Assembly: GCA_018714665.1 (NCBI GenBank)
Contig: DVNA01000234.1
Coordinates: forward strand, 1-21,689
From: Candidatus Gallibacteroides avistercoris
GTDB lineage: Bacteria > Bacteroidota > Bacteroidia > Bacteroidales > CHK158-818
DNA length: 21,689 nt
Direction of reading: 5' to 3'
The notes under the pieces are model-generated. The model saw nothing but the letters and a program-made list of their open reading frames with translations, searched no databases and was not told the origin of the DNA. Numbering within the stretch: position 1 is the first letter of the stretch; each line of letters begins with the position of its first letter. Positions 6,895 to 14,625 of the stretch are shown piece by piece. The translations under genes and the position numbers were made by a program.

Positions 6895-7551
6895 TTATGG
6901 GGGTGTTTCTGCAATGGCGGCCGTCAAGACGAAATCGGAATAAAGACGGTAGTGTATTTTATAGTGGACGGCAGGGGTTGTGCGTGTCTGGTATGCCGAT
7001 ACGCTTGCAGCTGTAATGGCAGGATTGATGGGGGTTACGTGCAGGTGTGTCCGGAAATCGACACTGGAGGTTTGCAGGACTTTGTACAGGGACTCTTTGG
7101 CCGACCAGAGAAACGTGGCTCCGGTTACGGGATTTTGCGGAGAGAGTTGTTCGGCTTCGTCCGTGTTGATGAATTTTTTTTGTATCCGGCAGATTCTTTC
7201 GGTTAGTGTTTCAACATCGATGCCGATGGGTTGGGAGGGATGTATGCCCAATGCGATACACGATCGGGTATGGGATATGGAGATGTGGCCGTTGAAATGG
7301 GGTACATAGGGGGCTCCGCTGGAATGGTATGCGAGTTGAGACGGATCTCCGAAAATTTGTTGTATCAGGATACGGACGGTCAGGATTTCGCAGGCTCTTT
7401 TAGCCGGTAGCCCATGTATGTCGGGGATGCCTGAACGGGATAGAAAGGAGGTGTCGTCCAGTTGCTGTAATAGCTCTTGGATGGTTTCGGCAGGATTCCA
7501 CAAGTATATGGTTATGCCGTCTGCGGTACGGAGGGTCTCGGTTAGCGGCAT
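6895..7551 (-). CDS. 4'-phosphopantetheinyl transferase (Sfp/AcpT superfamily)
   Basis: A 218-residue protein. It moves the phosphopantetheine arm of coenzyme A onto a serine of acyl or peptidyl carrier proteins. Signature motifs are GIDVE at 110-114 (metal-binding Asp and Glu) and WSAKESLYK at 149-157 (third acidic ligand Glu153, Lys157). FNGHISISHT at 86-95 matches the loop that contacts CoA. The length is that of the pseudo-dimeric two-domain Sfp-like class, not the short AcpS class. It begins three bases after the gldE stop, so it is co-transcribed with gldE. In Bacteroidota this neighbourhood (ssb, gldE, PPTase) is a recurrent arrangement. The carrier-protein partner is not in the window. 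Confidence 0.88.
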   Translation of the reverse strand: MPLTETLRTADGITIYLWNPAETIQELLQQLDDTSFLSRSGIPDIHGLPAKRACEILTVRILIQQIFGDPSQLAYHSSGAPYVPHFNGHISISHTRSCIALGIHPSQPIGIDVETLTERICRIQKKFINTDEAEQLSPQNPVTGATFLWSAKESLYKVLQTSSVDFRTHLHVTPINPAITAASVSAYQTRTTPAVHYKIHYRLYSDFVLTAAIAETPP

Positions 7552-7553
7552 GG

Positions 7554-8876
7554 TTAATCGGTTTTGGGGTGTATGGAAACCTTTACCTTGATGATTCGGC
7601 GCTTGTCGATCTCTAATATAGTGAAGGTGAAGCGGTTGAAAATAATCTTTTCTTTTGCCACAGGAAAGTTCTCTTTGAGTTCGAGAATCAGCCCGGCCAA
7701 TGTCTCTGCTTCGCCGGAGACTTTTTCAAATTCTGCTTCGTCGGTACCGGTTATTTTGTAAAAGTCGTTGAGTAATGTTTTCCCTTCGAAGATGTAGGTG
7801 TTTTTGTCTATGCGGACGAACTGGCGCTCTTCTTCATCGTACTCGTCGCTGATCTCTCCTACGATCTCTTCGAGGATGTCTTCTAAGGTTACGATGCCGG
7901 AGGTGCCTCCGAATTCATCGACAACGATGGCCATGTGTATCTTCTTGCTTCGGAACTCTTCCAGCAGGTCGTCGATGCGTTTGGTTTCCGGTACGAAATA
8001 GGCGGGGCGAAGGAGGGTTTGCCATTTGAAATCTTCTTTCTCGTCGATATGAGCCAAGAGGTCTTTGACGTATATGATGCCTTTGATCGAGTCTCTCGAA
8101 TCTTCGAAAACCGGAATACGGGAGTATCCGGTTTCGATGATTCGTTGGATGAGTTCTTTGAAATTCAGGTGTATGTCAATGGCTGCGATGTCTATGCGGG
8201 AGGTCATAATCTTTTCTACGGTTTTTTCGCCGAATTTGATGATGCCTTGCAACATCTTTTTCTCGTCCGATTCGGTTACCTCGGTTATTGCCAGTGCTTC
8301 GGAAAGTTCGTCCATGGAGATGTTTGATGTTTGATGGCGCATGATTTCCTTATTGACTGTTTGCGAGGTTTTTACCAATATTTTGGATAATGGATAACAG
8401 ATACGGATAAGAAGATTCAAGATTGCTGCGTTGCGCTGTATTACATGTGAGGGATTTCGGCAAACATATACTTTGGGTATGATTTCACCGAATAACAGCA
8501 GCAGAAAACTCAATGCGATGGTTTGTAGAAAAATTCCCGCTATCGGCACTTGTGTAAAGGAAAGTACGGTGGATATGGTATAATTGCACAGGATGATGAC
8601 TGCTACATAGATGAAATTATGACAGATGAGTATGGAGGCCAGCAAGTAATCGGATTTGTCTTGTAACGCCTGGATAATGGTGTCGGATGCTCTCTCTTCT
8701 GCCTCCGTCTTGTCATGGCTCTGTGTAGTCAAAGAGAGGAAGGCGATTTCTAAACAGGAGATGAAGTAGGAGAACCCTAAAAGAATACATGCGAGGGATA
8801 ATGCGACAATCGCTCCTGAGGTGAGCGGATAGCTCTCTATCGAATGAAAAAGTGATGGGAAATAATCGGTATCCAA
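7554..8876 (-). CDS. gldE: GldE, gliding-motility-associated CNNM/CorC-type membrane protein
   Basis: A 440-residue protein. Residues about 18-180 form a DUF21/CNNM membrane domain with three main helices and the motif FGEIIPKVY. A tandem CBS pair follows at about 200-330; IVVDEFGGTSGIVTLEDILEEIVGEI is cut here to VDEFGGTSGIVTLEDI, the hallmark of the second CBS unit. A CorC/HlyC (transporter-associated) domain ends the protein (about 345-430). The family includes magnesium exporters and bacterial CorC; GldE was named as an accessory to gliding in Flavobacterium. In non-gliding Bacteroidales it is retained with ssb, so its role here is probably ion-linked and not motility. Confidence 0.9.
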   Translation of the reverse strand: MDTDYFPSLFHSIESYPLTSGAIVALSLACILLGFSYFISCLEIAFLSLTTQSHDKTEAEERASDTIIQALQDKSDYLLASILICHNFIYVAVIILCNYTISTVLSFTQVPIAGIFLQTIALSFLLLLFGEIIPKVYVCRNPSHVIQRNAAILNLLIRICYPLSKILVKTSQTVNKEIMRHQTSNISMDELSEALAITEVTESDEKKMLQGIIKFGEKTVEKIMTSRIDIAAIDIHLNFKELIQRIIETGYSRIPVFEDSRDSIKGIIYVKDLLAHIDEKEDFKWQTLLRPAYFVPETKRIDDLLEEFRSKKIHMAIVVDEFGGTSGIVTLEDILEEIVGEISDEYDEEERQFVRIDKNTYIFEGKTLLNDFYKITGTDEAEFEKVSGEAETLAGLILELKENFPVAKEKIIFNRFTFTILEIDKRRIIKVKVSIHPKTD

Positions 8877-9068
8877 GGATATAAATATTAGTTAAACTTT
8901 TGCGGCCTTTTCTTATGGGGTGATTTCGATTCCGAAAACAGACCGCCTGGATGACGGATAACTCTGTCATCTTTTGCAAAATTACGGACAAATATTGAAT
9001 TAGGCAAGTTGAAAAATTGAATATTCGTTGCTTCTCTTGTTTATGATAAAAGAAGCCTATCCGATCCG

Positions 9069-9413
9069 TTAGATATTTTTTTTGCTGTTTAACAAGAGAA
9101 AGGTATCGACGTATATTTCGGTGATGTAGCGTTGTATCCCCGACTTGTCGTTCCAGGTGCGGGTTCGCAGTTTGCCTTCGATATATACCAGGTCGCCTTT
9201 CTTGACATATTTTTCGATGTACTCGGCCGTTGATCTCCATGCTACGATATTGTGCCATTCGGTTCGGTCGGGTATTTTTGTCCCCGTAGCCGAGGTATAT
9301 CCCTTTTCGGTGGTAGCCACGGTAAAATTGGCCACACAAACGTTGCTCTCTACATAACGTATGTCGGGGTCTTGCCCTACATTGCCTACGATGATAGCTT
9401 TATTTATACCCAT
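9069..9413 (-). CDS. ssb: single-stranded DNA-binding protein, short form lacking the acidic tip
   Basis: A 114-residue protein with one OB fold. NKAIIVGNVGQDPDIRY at the start, FTVATTEKG, WHNIVAWRSTAEYIEKYVKK and VYIEGKLRTRTW are standard SSB strands and loops. It binds single-stranded DNA in replication and repair. The usual disordered C-terminal region and the DDDIPF-like acidic tip, through which SSB recruits partner proteins, are absent: the protein ends LLLNSKKNI. It is therefore probably an accessory SSB with the main copy elsewhere. It is the first gene of the ssb-gldE-PPTase operon, and mutY, often upstream in related genomes, is not here. Confidence 0.9.
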   Translation of the reverse strand: MGINKAIIVGNVGQDPDIRYVESNVCVANFTVATTEKGYTSATGTKIPDRTEWHNIVAWRSTAEYIEKYVKKGDLVYIEGKLRTRTWNDKSGIQRYITEIYVDTFLLLNSKKNI

Positions 9414-9444
9414 ATTTATTCTTCTTGTCGTTTTTTTTGTTGTT

Positions 9445-9452
9445 CAAAAATA
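9445..9452 (-). promoter_or_regulatory. ssb promoter, -7 element
   Basis: On the minus strand TATTTTTG matches TAnnTTTG exactly, about 32 bases before the ssb start codon. ATTG lies 20 bases upstream, close to the -33 TTTG. Confidence 0.6.
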
Positions 9453-9514
9453 ATCTTTTTGGTAAAGAAGAACAATGGAAAAGAGAATGATGTACGATTC
9501 TTTTACAAAAAAAG

Positions 9515-9545
9515 TTTGAATTTCATAAAGAATAGTGTAAGTTTG
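9515..9545 (+). promoter_or_regulatory. promoter of the DUF1080 gene
   Basis: TTTG at 9515-9518, 19 bases, then TAAGTTTG at 9538-9545: an exact Bacteroidota sigma-ABfr type promoter. Transcription would start near 9552, leaving a leader of about 105 bases that includes a small GCAGG-TG-CCTGC hairpin. Confidence 0.75.
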
Positions 9546-9656
9546 CATGATTGTAATGCGGCGCGCTATATGGAGAGGGGATGAATACGATAAGTTCTCG
9601 CAGGTGCCTGCACAATGAAAACACAATTACCATTAACTTTTAAAATAGTATAGAGA

Positions 9657-10394
9657 ATGAAAAAAGTAAGTTTATTATGCGTGGCTGTTATGGTGGCATT
9701 GAGTGCTTTTGCCAAAGCCCCCGAAAGCAACAAGTTGACAAAGAAGGAAAAACGTGCCGGTTGGGAACTGATTTTTGACGGTAAAACGTTTAATGGATGG
9801 TCGGGATTTAACCGTTCCGATATCCCCGGGGTGTGGACCATTGAAGATGAATCGATCAAGGTGAATGCAGCTTCGGATGCTAAACGCCGGGATGGAGGTG
9901 ATATCTATTTTACGCGTAAATACAAAAATTTTGAACTCTCTTTTTCTTGGAAAGTATCGAAAGGAGCCAACAGCGGTGTTTTCTATTTAGGCCGTATTAT
10001 CCCGAATGTTGCTTTCTTCTGCACGGCTCCTGAATATCAGATTTTGGATAATGCCAATCACCCGGATGCCAATTTTGGGAAAGATGGCAACAGACGTTCG
10101 GCTTCTTTGTATGATATGAAACCTGCCGTACCTCAAAACGCTAAGCCGTATGACCAGTGGAATACCGGTAAGATTGTAGTGAAAGATGGTAAAGTAACCC
10201 ATTACCAGAATGGTAAAAAAGTGGTGGAATTTACGCTTATGGACGATTCTTGGGATGCATTGGTGGAAGATAGTAAGTTTAAAGGGGTTCAGGAGATGCA
10301 TGATGTCGGTAAGGAAGCCGGTTATATCAGCTTGCAGGACCACGGAAATGACGTGTGGTTTAAGGATATTAAAGTAAGAAACCTCGATAAATAG
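9657..10394 (+). CDS. secreted DUF1080 protein (3-keto-disaccharide hydrolase family)
   Basis: A 245-residue protein. Residues 1-19 are a signal peptide, with likely cleavage after Ala-Phe-Ala. The rest is one DUF1080 domain, a jelly-roll related to concanavalin-like glucanases. Landmarks are GWELIFDGKTFNGWSGF, the GGDIYFTRKYKNFELSFSWK strands, SGVFYLG, PEYQILDN, and the ending GYISLQDHGNDVWFKDIKVR. Some members hydrolyse 3-keto-glycosides after a dehydrogenase has oxidised the sugar; others are uncharacterised. No oxidoreductase neighbour is present, so the exact substrate is unknown. It has its own promoter and a strong terminator, so it is monocistronic. Confidence 0.88.
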   Translation: MKKVSLLCVAVMVALSAFAKAPESNKLTKKEKRAGWELIFDGKTFNGWSGFNRSDIPGVWTIEDESIKVNAASDAKRRDGGDIYFTRKYKNFELSFSWKVSKGANSGVFYLGRIIPNVAFFCTAPEYQILDNANHPDANFGKDGNRRSASLYDMKPAVPQNAKPYDQWNTGKIVVKDGKVTHYQNGKKVVEFTLMDDSWDALVEDSKFKGVQEMHDVGKEAGYISLQDHGNDVWFKDIKVRNLDK

Positions 10395-10411
10395 AAGTTA
10401 ATATAGTTAAG

Positions 10412-10456
10412 GAAAGAGGATGTTTCCCAACGAAGGAAACATCCTCTTTCGTTTTT
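10412..10456. terminator. strong bidirectional terminator after the DUF1080 gene
   Basis: A 16-bp perfect stem (GAAAGAGGATGTTTCC / GGAAACATCCTCTTTC) with a 7-base loop, followed by GTTTTTA. It lies between convergent genes and can also end the small minus-strand gene. Confidence 0.92.
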
Positions 10457-10457
10457 A

Positions 10458-10724
10458 TTACACGTGTTGTTTGTCGGAAAGGATTTTTTGAACGGCATCC
10501 ATCCGTTGCAGGGTGTCGGAGATGATACTGAAAGAAGGCTTCTCGGGGTTGGCCTGTTTTTCGGTTTGTTTCTCTAAGATTTCGATGCATTTGAGTAGTG
10601 TTATTTCGTTGTTACATTCGGGCAGCAGTTCTTCCAATCGGTTGTAACATAGTTGTAATATTTGCTCCTTTTTTTTTATGTATCCGGTATCGGAGCTCTT
10701 TCCGGTTGATCTTTTTTTTGCCAT
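10458..10724 (-). CDS. small helical protein of unknown function, divergent from island B
   Basis: An 88-residue, charged, all-helical protein with a basic N-terminus (MAKKRSTGKSS) and a Cys-Asn-Asn / Glu-Cys pattern in the middle. I do not recognise it. It is transcribed away from island B and shares a 96-base intergenic region that contains an inverted repeat (10739-10752 and 10789-10802). Small divergent genes of this sort are sometimes local regulators; here that is only a guess from position. It could equally be a conserved host protein of the Bacteroidales. Confidence 0.55.
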   Translation of the reverse strand: MAKKRSTGKSSDTGYIKKKEQILQLCYNRLEELLPECNNEITLLKCIEILEKQTEKQANPEKPSFSIISDTLQRMDAVQKILSDKQHV

Positions 10725-10738
10725 AGCCTGTACGATAT

Positions 10739-10802
10739 TGATTTTATAACATCAGCAGACAAAGATATGTATGGATATTTGCCCACAAATGTTGTAAAAC
10801 CA
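10739..10802. promoter_or_regulatory. inverted-repeat regulatory region upstream of island B
   Basis: TGATTTTATAACAT (10739-10752) and ATGTTGTAAAACCA (10789-10802) are inverted copies matching at 12 of 14 positions. ACAA-ATG-TTGT (10785-10795) overlaps the second arm. The first arm is identical to a site at 16426-16439 upstream of island C. The only -7-like box is GATATTTG (10774-10781), one base off consensus, between the arms. Confidence 0.4.
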
Positions 10803-10820
10803 ATTTAAACGATTTGTATT

Positions 10821-11360
10821 ATGTTAGGATTAATTGCCGGAGGAGTTGGTGCCGTTGGTGGTATTTTGGGATCTATTTTCGGATCTCGTTCAGCTCGAAG
10901 AAACCGAAACAGAGCACTGAATGTGCTTAGTGAAGAAGAGGACAGGTTGGATAATTTGTTCAACCAAGAGTATTATCAAAATTATTTGAACCGGTCGGAT
11001 GTGCAAAATATGCTGTCGACGCTACGAACGTACAACAACCAGCAAAGTTCGATGTTGAAAAATAATGCGGTGGTTAGCGGTTCTACGCCAGAGGCCATCG
11101 CCGCTCAACAAAAACAACTGGCGGATGTGTATGGACAGTCGGTTAGCGGTATCGCGGCCAATGCGGATAACTGGAAAAGCGGTATCCTTCAAAGTTACAA
11201 TGCAGGGAAATCGCAGTTGGCCGGTATGCGTTACAATACCTATATGAGTGCTGCTCAACAGGGGAATGCTCAACAGATGTACGGGCAGAATCTGTTTCAA
11301 CGTGGGCTGGAAAACATCGCCGATTACAACTTTTTGTCGAATTCTAAAACAGGGAGGTAA
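10821..11360 (+). CDS. virion-like glycine-zipper protein, possible DNA-ejection or internal virion protein
   Basis: A 179-residue protein and the first gene of island B. It begins with a Gly-rich hydrophobic segment (LIAGGVGAVGGILGSIFGS) carrying GxxxG spacing, then Arg-rich RSARRNRNR. The remainder is Gln/Asn/Ala-rich and helical (about 40-170), with Tyr-Gln-Asn repeats. This plan, a membrane-active N-terminus and a long polar helical body, is that of internal virion or DNA-ejection proteins of podoviruses (T7 gp14-like) and of Microviridae pilot proteins. The match is by architecture only. The next gene starts five bases after the stop, so it is an operon with 11366-11851 and 11863-14364. 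Confidence 0.6.
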   Translation: MLGLIAGGVGAVGGILGSIFGSRSARRNRNRALNVLSEEEDRLDNLFNQEYYQNYLNRSDVQNMLSTLRTYNNQQSSMLKNNAVVSGSTPEAIAAQQKQLADVYGQSVSGIAANADNWKSGILQSYNAGKSQLAGMRYNTYMSAAQQGNAQQMYGQNLFQRGLENIADYNFLSNSKTGR

Positions 11361-11365
11361 ATCAG

Positions 11366-11851
11366 ATGGAAACGAATACTTGTGAAGGAATGGAGATGGA
11401 TTGTTCTAAAAAAATCATGGATGCGGTTTTGTCCGGTCAGAGCTTTTATGAGGCGTGCCGACAGGCTTTGTTGGTACAGGAGGGTTATCAACCGGAGTGT
11501 AACAAAGGTTTTAAAACGTTGATGGATTTAATCGGTTATAAGCCGGTCATTGGACAGCAAAAGAGTACTTTGAAAACAGGTTTACAAACTGTTGCCAGAT
11601 TACGGTCTGCCTATAAACGGATGGAGGAAGAGTCCGAATCTTTACGCGATAGATGGTGGGCTTTGTTGTCGGATTGCCGAAATCCGGGGGTGAAGATAGA
11701 GCCCGATGAATTGCGGTATATCCGGAATATGGGATGTTCGCTCTATCAACAGTGTTACCTGTTGTATAATTTGTTCTTGGCAAGAGGTATCTTCAAGCGG
11801 ACAGCCCGGATGCTGGTGGAAGAGATTTGTAAAATAGATGGTCGAAATTAA
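11366..11851 (+). CDS. helical protein of island B, unknown function
   Basis: A 161-residue protein that starts nine bases after AGGGAGG. It is mostly helical with five Cys in the N-terminal 50 residues and three later. Repeated Arg/Glu-rich helices in the middle (AYKRMEEESESLRDRWWALL) are coiled-coil-like. I do not recognise the family. It lies between two virion-like genes, five and eleven bases from each neighbour, so it is probably an assembly partner or minor virion protein of the same particle. Confidence 0.6.
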   Translation: METNTCEGMEMDCSKKIMDAVLSGQSFYEACRQALLVQEGYQPECNKGFKTLMDLIGYKPVIGQQKSTLKTGLQTVARLRSAYKRMEEESESLRDRWWALLSDCRNPGVKIEPDELRYIRNMGCSLYQQCYLLYNLFLARGIFKRTARMLVEEICKIDGRN

Positions 11852-11862
11852 ATCAGGGAAAG

Positions 11863-14364
11863 ATGATAAATAGAAATTTTTTATATCCGGAAGATCCGGA
11901 TCAGGAGAGTTGGGCAGTACATGACGAAGAGCTGCAAAAGAGATTTGGCAAGAAGCCGCTTTACGGTTCTTGGTGGAAGGGGTTGTTGCAACCGAAGGTT
12001 ACCTCTGATAAAACTCCTTCTGTGGATGAGCCAGGAAATTATGTGTATGCCGATGGGGAACAGAAGACTGAAACGGATACCGGAAATTTGGGGTTGGAGA
12101 TGTGGAAAAATTCAGGAAATTCCCTGAATCTTTCGAGAAAGTCGGTTGTGCCGGATACATTGACAGGTTTCGGTGAAGGATTTAAACAGTATGGAAAACG
12201 TTGGAAAAACGATATGTCGTACAATTGGGGGCGTGTACAGCGTTGGTGGAATGATGAGGAGCTGACTAAACAAGGATTTTCTTCTATCTTGCCGGAATGG
12301 AACTATTGGAAAGAGTTGCGTCCGTCGGATTGGGAGAGTGCCTTAAAACAGATGGAAGAGGAGTATGATGCGGTGAAAAAAAACGCAGAGGAAGACTCTT
12401 GGCAGAGAGACCGGAAGGATTGGTTGGAAGGGCGAATAAACGCATTGGAAAGAATGGTGGAGATGCGTAAAAATTCGTATTCGCCTGAGCAAATAGAGGC
12501 AGAGATAAAAAACTGGTCAGAAAAAGGTGGCCCGGGGATACAACGTATGAAAGCCGCTCTCAGGGAGGAAGATCGGGAGTTGAAACCGACGAAAGGTTGG
12601 GCTACGGTTGGAGATGTTGCTGCCGGAGTGGCACAAAATATGGTTCCGATTGCAGCAGGGGTGGCATTTCCGCCGGCAGCTCCTGCGTTGGGTGTGTTAA
12701 ACGTGGGGGCGTTGGCCGGACAGAATTATGCCCAGGCTCAAAAAAAGGTAGATCGATACGAGGAGATGAATGATATAAAAGTTCCGGAAGTCGAAAGAAT
12801 GTCGTATGCATTATTGTCTACCGGGTTGGATTTCGCTTTGGAGACACTGATGCAGGGCAGGTATTTGGGGAATATGGTAACTCCGGCAAAAAGGGCCCTG
12901 ACGAGCCATGCGTTGGAACAGTTGTATTCCAATCCCGGTGCTCGAAGGGAGATGACCGATCTGGTAAGACGATATACGTCGAATCTGAATAAGGAAACGT
13001 TGAAGGGATTGACCAAGGATGTTGCTTTGGAAGGCTCCACCGAGTCGTTATCTTCGGTCGGAAGGGATATGGCCGAGATGTTGTACCTTCATCAGGAAGA
13101 TTATCCGGAGTTGTCGTATATTTTTAATAACGCTCTCTCCTCCGGAATGAGCGGAATGGCGATGGGCAGCGTGTTCGGAGGTGCAAGTCGACTCGGACAA
13201 CGATGGTTGAACAATCGCCGGCAGCAATTTAAAGGTTTGGTGAGTGTTGGAGATTGGGAAGGTGAACCGGTGGAGATTACCGGAGAGAATGATCGGGGGA
13301 TGTTGGATATCCTGTTGCCGGATGGCCGAATAAAAACGGTTGCTCCCGATGAAGTAAGGAATGTCCATACGGTCGATTCAGACCTGCTGGGGAATGGACC
13401 TTCTAAGCAAACAGGATTGTATCCGTACGATCCGAGAGAAAGGAAAACGAAAAATAATTATAGAACGGATGAGTTTCTTTATAGAGACCCGGATCGGTTC
13501 TGGCAAGCGTTGGAAGATGGGAAGTTTGATTCGCCCGATCACCCCATGACGCCGGAAGAGCGTCATCGTAAAAGGGTAGAACTGGAAAAATTCTGGAAAG
13601 AGGAAATGTCCGCCAAGTCAGGAGAAACTGGTCGCAGGGAGTTGGATCAGCGTCAAATCTGGCATTTGTTGGAGAAATATTCAAAATACTCCAAGAAGGA
13701 ATTGAAAACGTATGCCCAGGATTTTCTGAAAAAGATGAATTTGGATGTGGATATCTATGATACGATCGAGGATATCCCTCCGTTGGATAGATTTCTGATG
13801 ATGAATAGGGATCTTCATTATACTGGATTCCTTTCGCCGATATCCGGACGACCTGCGATAATCTTAGAGTATATAGATTCTCCTTATCAACTTGAAAAGA
13901 CGATCTTGCATGAAAAGATTGGACACGAAGGAATCCGGGTTGTATTTGGGGACAAGGCCAATCAATTTTATGAAGATCTGTTCTATTCCATGCCTCCGGA
14001 TGATCAGGTGAGTTATTTGCGTGAATACGGAAACCCGATAAAAGCGGCAGATGAATACTTGGCGTATACGTTTACTGTGTTGAATCCGGATCCTACCTTC
14101 TGGGACGCTTTCAAGGCTAATTTCCGGGATATTATACGTAAACGTTTGGGGCATGACATCCGTTTCTCGGATGAGGATCTTAGGTATCTGATTTGGAAAG
14201 CCAAGAGACGGGTACAGGCGGGAGAAAGTTTGGAGGAGATGTTGAAGAAGAGGGAAAGTAGGGCTCTGATTGATAATCAATTTATTAGCGATAAGCGGAT
14301 ACTGAAAGATTACGATTTTGAAGAAGAATATGGACTAAAAAAGAGAGGTAAAAAACGCAAATAA
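11863..14364 (+). CDS. large virion-like (polyvalent/internal virion) protein with HExxGHxGxR motif
   Basis: An 833-residue protein. Residues 1-240 are charged and Trp-rich with coiled-coil-like segments (about 155-235). Residues 245-295 are hydrophobic and Gly/Ala/Pro-rich; 389-450 hold ESLSSVGRDMAEMLY and GMSGMAMGSVFGGASR, typical of membrane-penetrating parts of phage ejection proteins. A small beta-rich segment follows (about 455-500). At 683-692, His-Glu-Lys-Ile-Gly-His-Glu-Gly-Ile-Arg matches the HExxGHxGhR motif that I recall from putative zinc-peptidase modules of phage polyvalent proteins. Roles could be DNA ejection, peptidoglycan or protein cleavage on entry. The spacing differs from classical HExxH, so activity is uncertain. 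Last gene of island B. Confidence 0.65.
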   Translation: MINRNFLYPEDPDQESWAVHDEELQKRFGKKPLYGSWWKGLLQPKVTSDKTPSVDEPGNYVYADGEQKTETDTGNLGLEMWKNSGNSLNLSRKSVVPDTLTGFGEGFKQYGKRWKNDMSYNWGRVQRWWNDEELTKQGFSSILPEWNYWKELRPSDWESALKQMEEEYDAVKKNAEEDSWQRDRKDWLEGRINALERMVEMRKNSYSPEQIEAEIKNWSEKGGPGIQRMKAALREEDRELKPTKGWATVGDVAAGVAQNMVPIAAGVAFPPAAPALGVLNVGALAGQNYAQAQKKVDRYEEMNDIKVPEVERMSYALLSTGLDFALETLMQGRYLGNMVTPAKRALTSHALEQLYSNPGARREMTDLVRRYTSNLNKETLKGLTKDVALEGSTESLSSVGRDMAEMLYLHQEDYPELSYIFNNALSSGMSGMAMGSVFGGASRLGQRWLNNRRQQFKGLVSVGDWEGEPVEITGENDRGMLDILLPDGRIKTVAPDEVRNVHTVDSDLLGNGPSKQTGLYPYDPRERKTKNNYRTDEFLYRDPDRFWQALEDGKFDSPDHPMTPEERHRKRVELEKFWKEEMSAKSGETGRRELDQRQIWHLLEKYSKYSKKELKTYAQDFLKKMNLDVDIYDTIEDIPPLDRFLMMNRDLHYTGFLSPISGRPAIILEYIDSPYQLEKTILHEKIGHEGIRVVFGDKANQFYEDLFYSMPPDDQVSYLREYGNPIKAADEYLAYTFTVLNPDPTFWDAFKANFRDIIRKRLGHDIRFSDEDLRYLIWKAKRRVQAGESLEEMLKKRESRALIDNQFISDKRILKDYDFEEEYGLKKRGKKRK

Positions 14365-14397
14365 AATGTTTATGTTTTGTTAGGATAAGGTTTGTTT

Positions 14398-14441
14398 GAT
14401 GGAAGGGAGATCTGGTTCGGATAACTGATCTTCCCTTCATC
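14398..14441 (+). terminator. likely terminator of island B
   Basis: GATGGAAGGGAGATC and GATCTTCCCTTCATC pair with two single-base bulges around a 14-base loop, followed by a T-rich stretch. It is the first hairpin after the large virion-like gene. Confidence 0.45.
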
Positions 14442-14543
14442 CGTTTATATTTGGAGTTTCTGGATGTTTTCAAAAAGTTTTATTGGATGATGATCGGAAA
14501 GAGATCATGTTGTGATGTTTGTTCTCAGATTTTGCTCTGATAA

Positions 14544-14577
14544 TAAGAAAGCCTGTGTTTTCACAGGCTTTCTTAGG
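14544..14577. terminator. bidirectional terminator between island B and fumarase
   Basis: A 14-bp perfect stem (TAAGAAAGCCTGTG / CACAGGCTTTCTTA) with a TTTT loop. The gap between the convergent genes contains only this and the weaker hairpin at 14398. Confidence 0.88.
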
Positions 14578-14625
14578 TATGAGGTTGGGGCTGTCTTTAT
14601 CGTGTTATTTGTAATAACCGTGTTT

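Noticed and set aside
13905..13935. Classical zinc protease HExxH in the large island B protein
   Set aside because: The second His is one residue too far (HExxGH). I keep it only as a polyvalent-type motif with uncertain activity.
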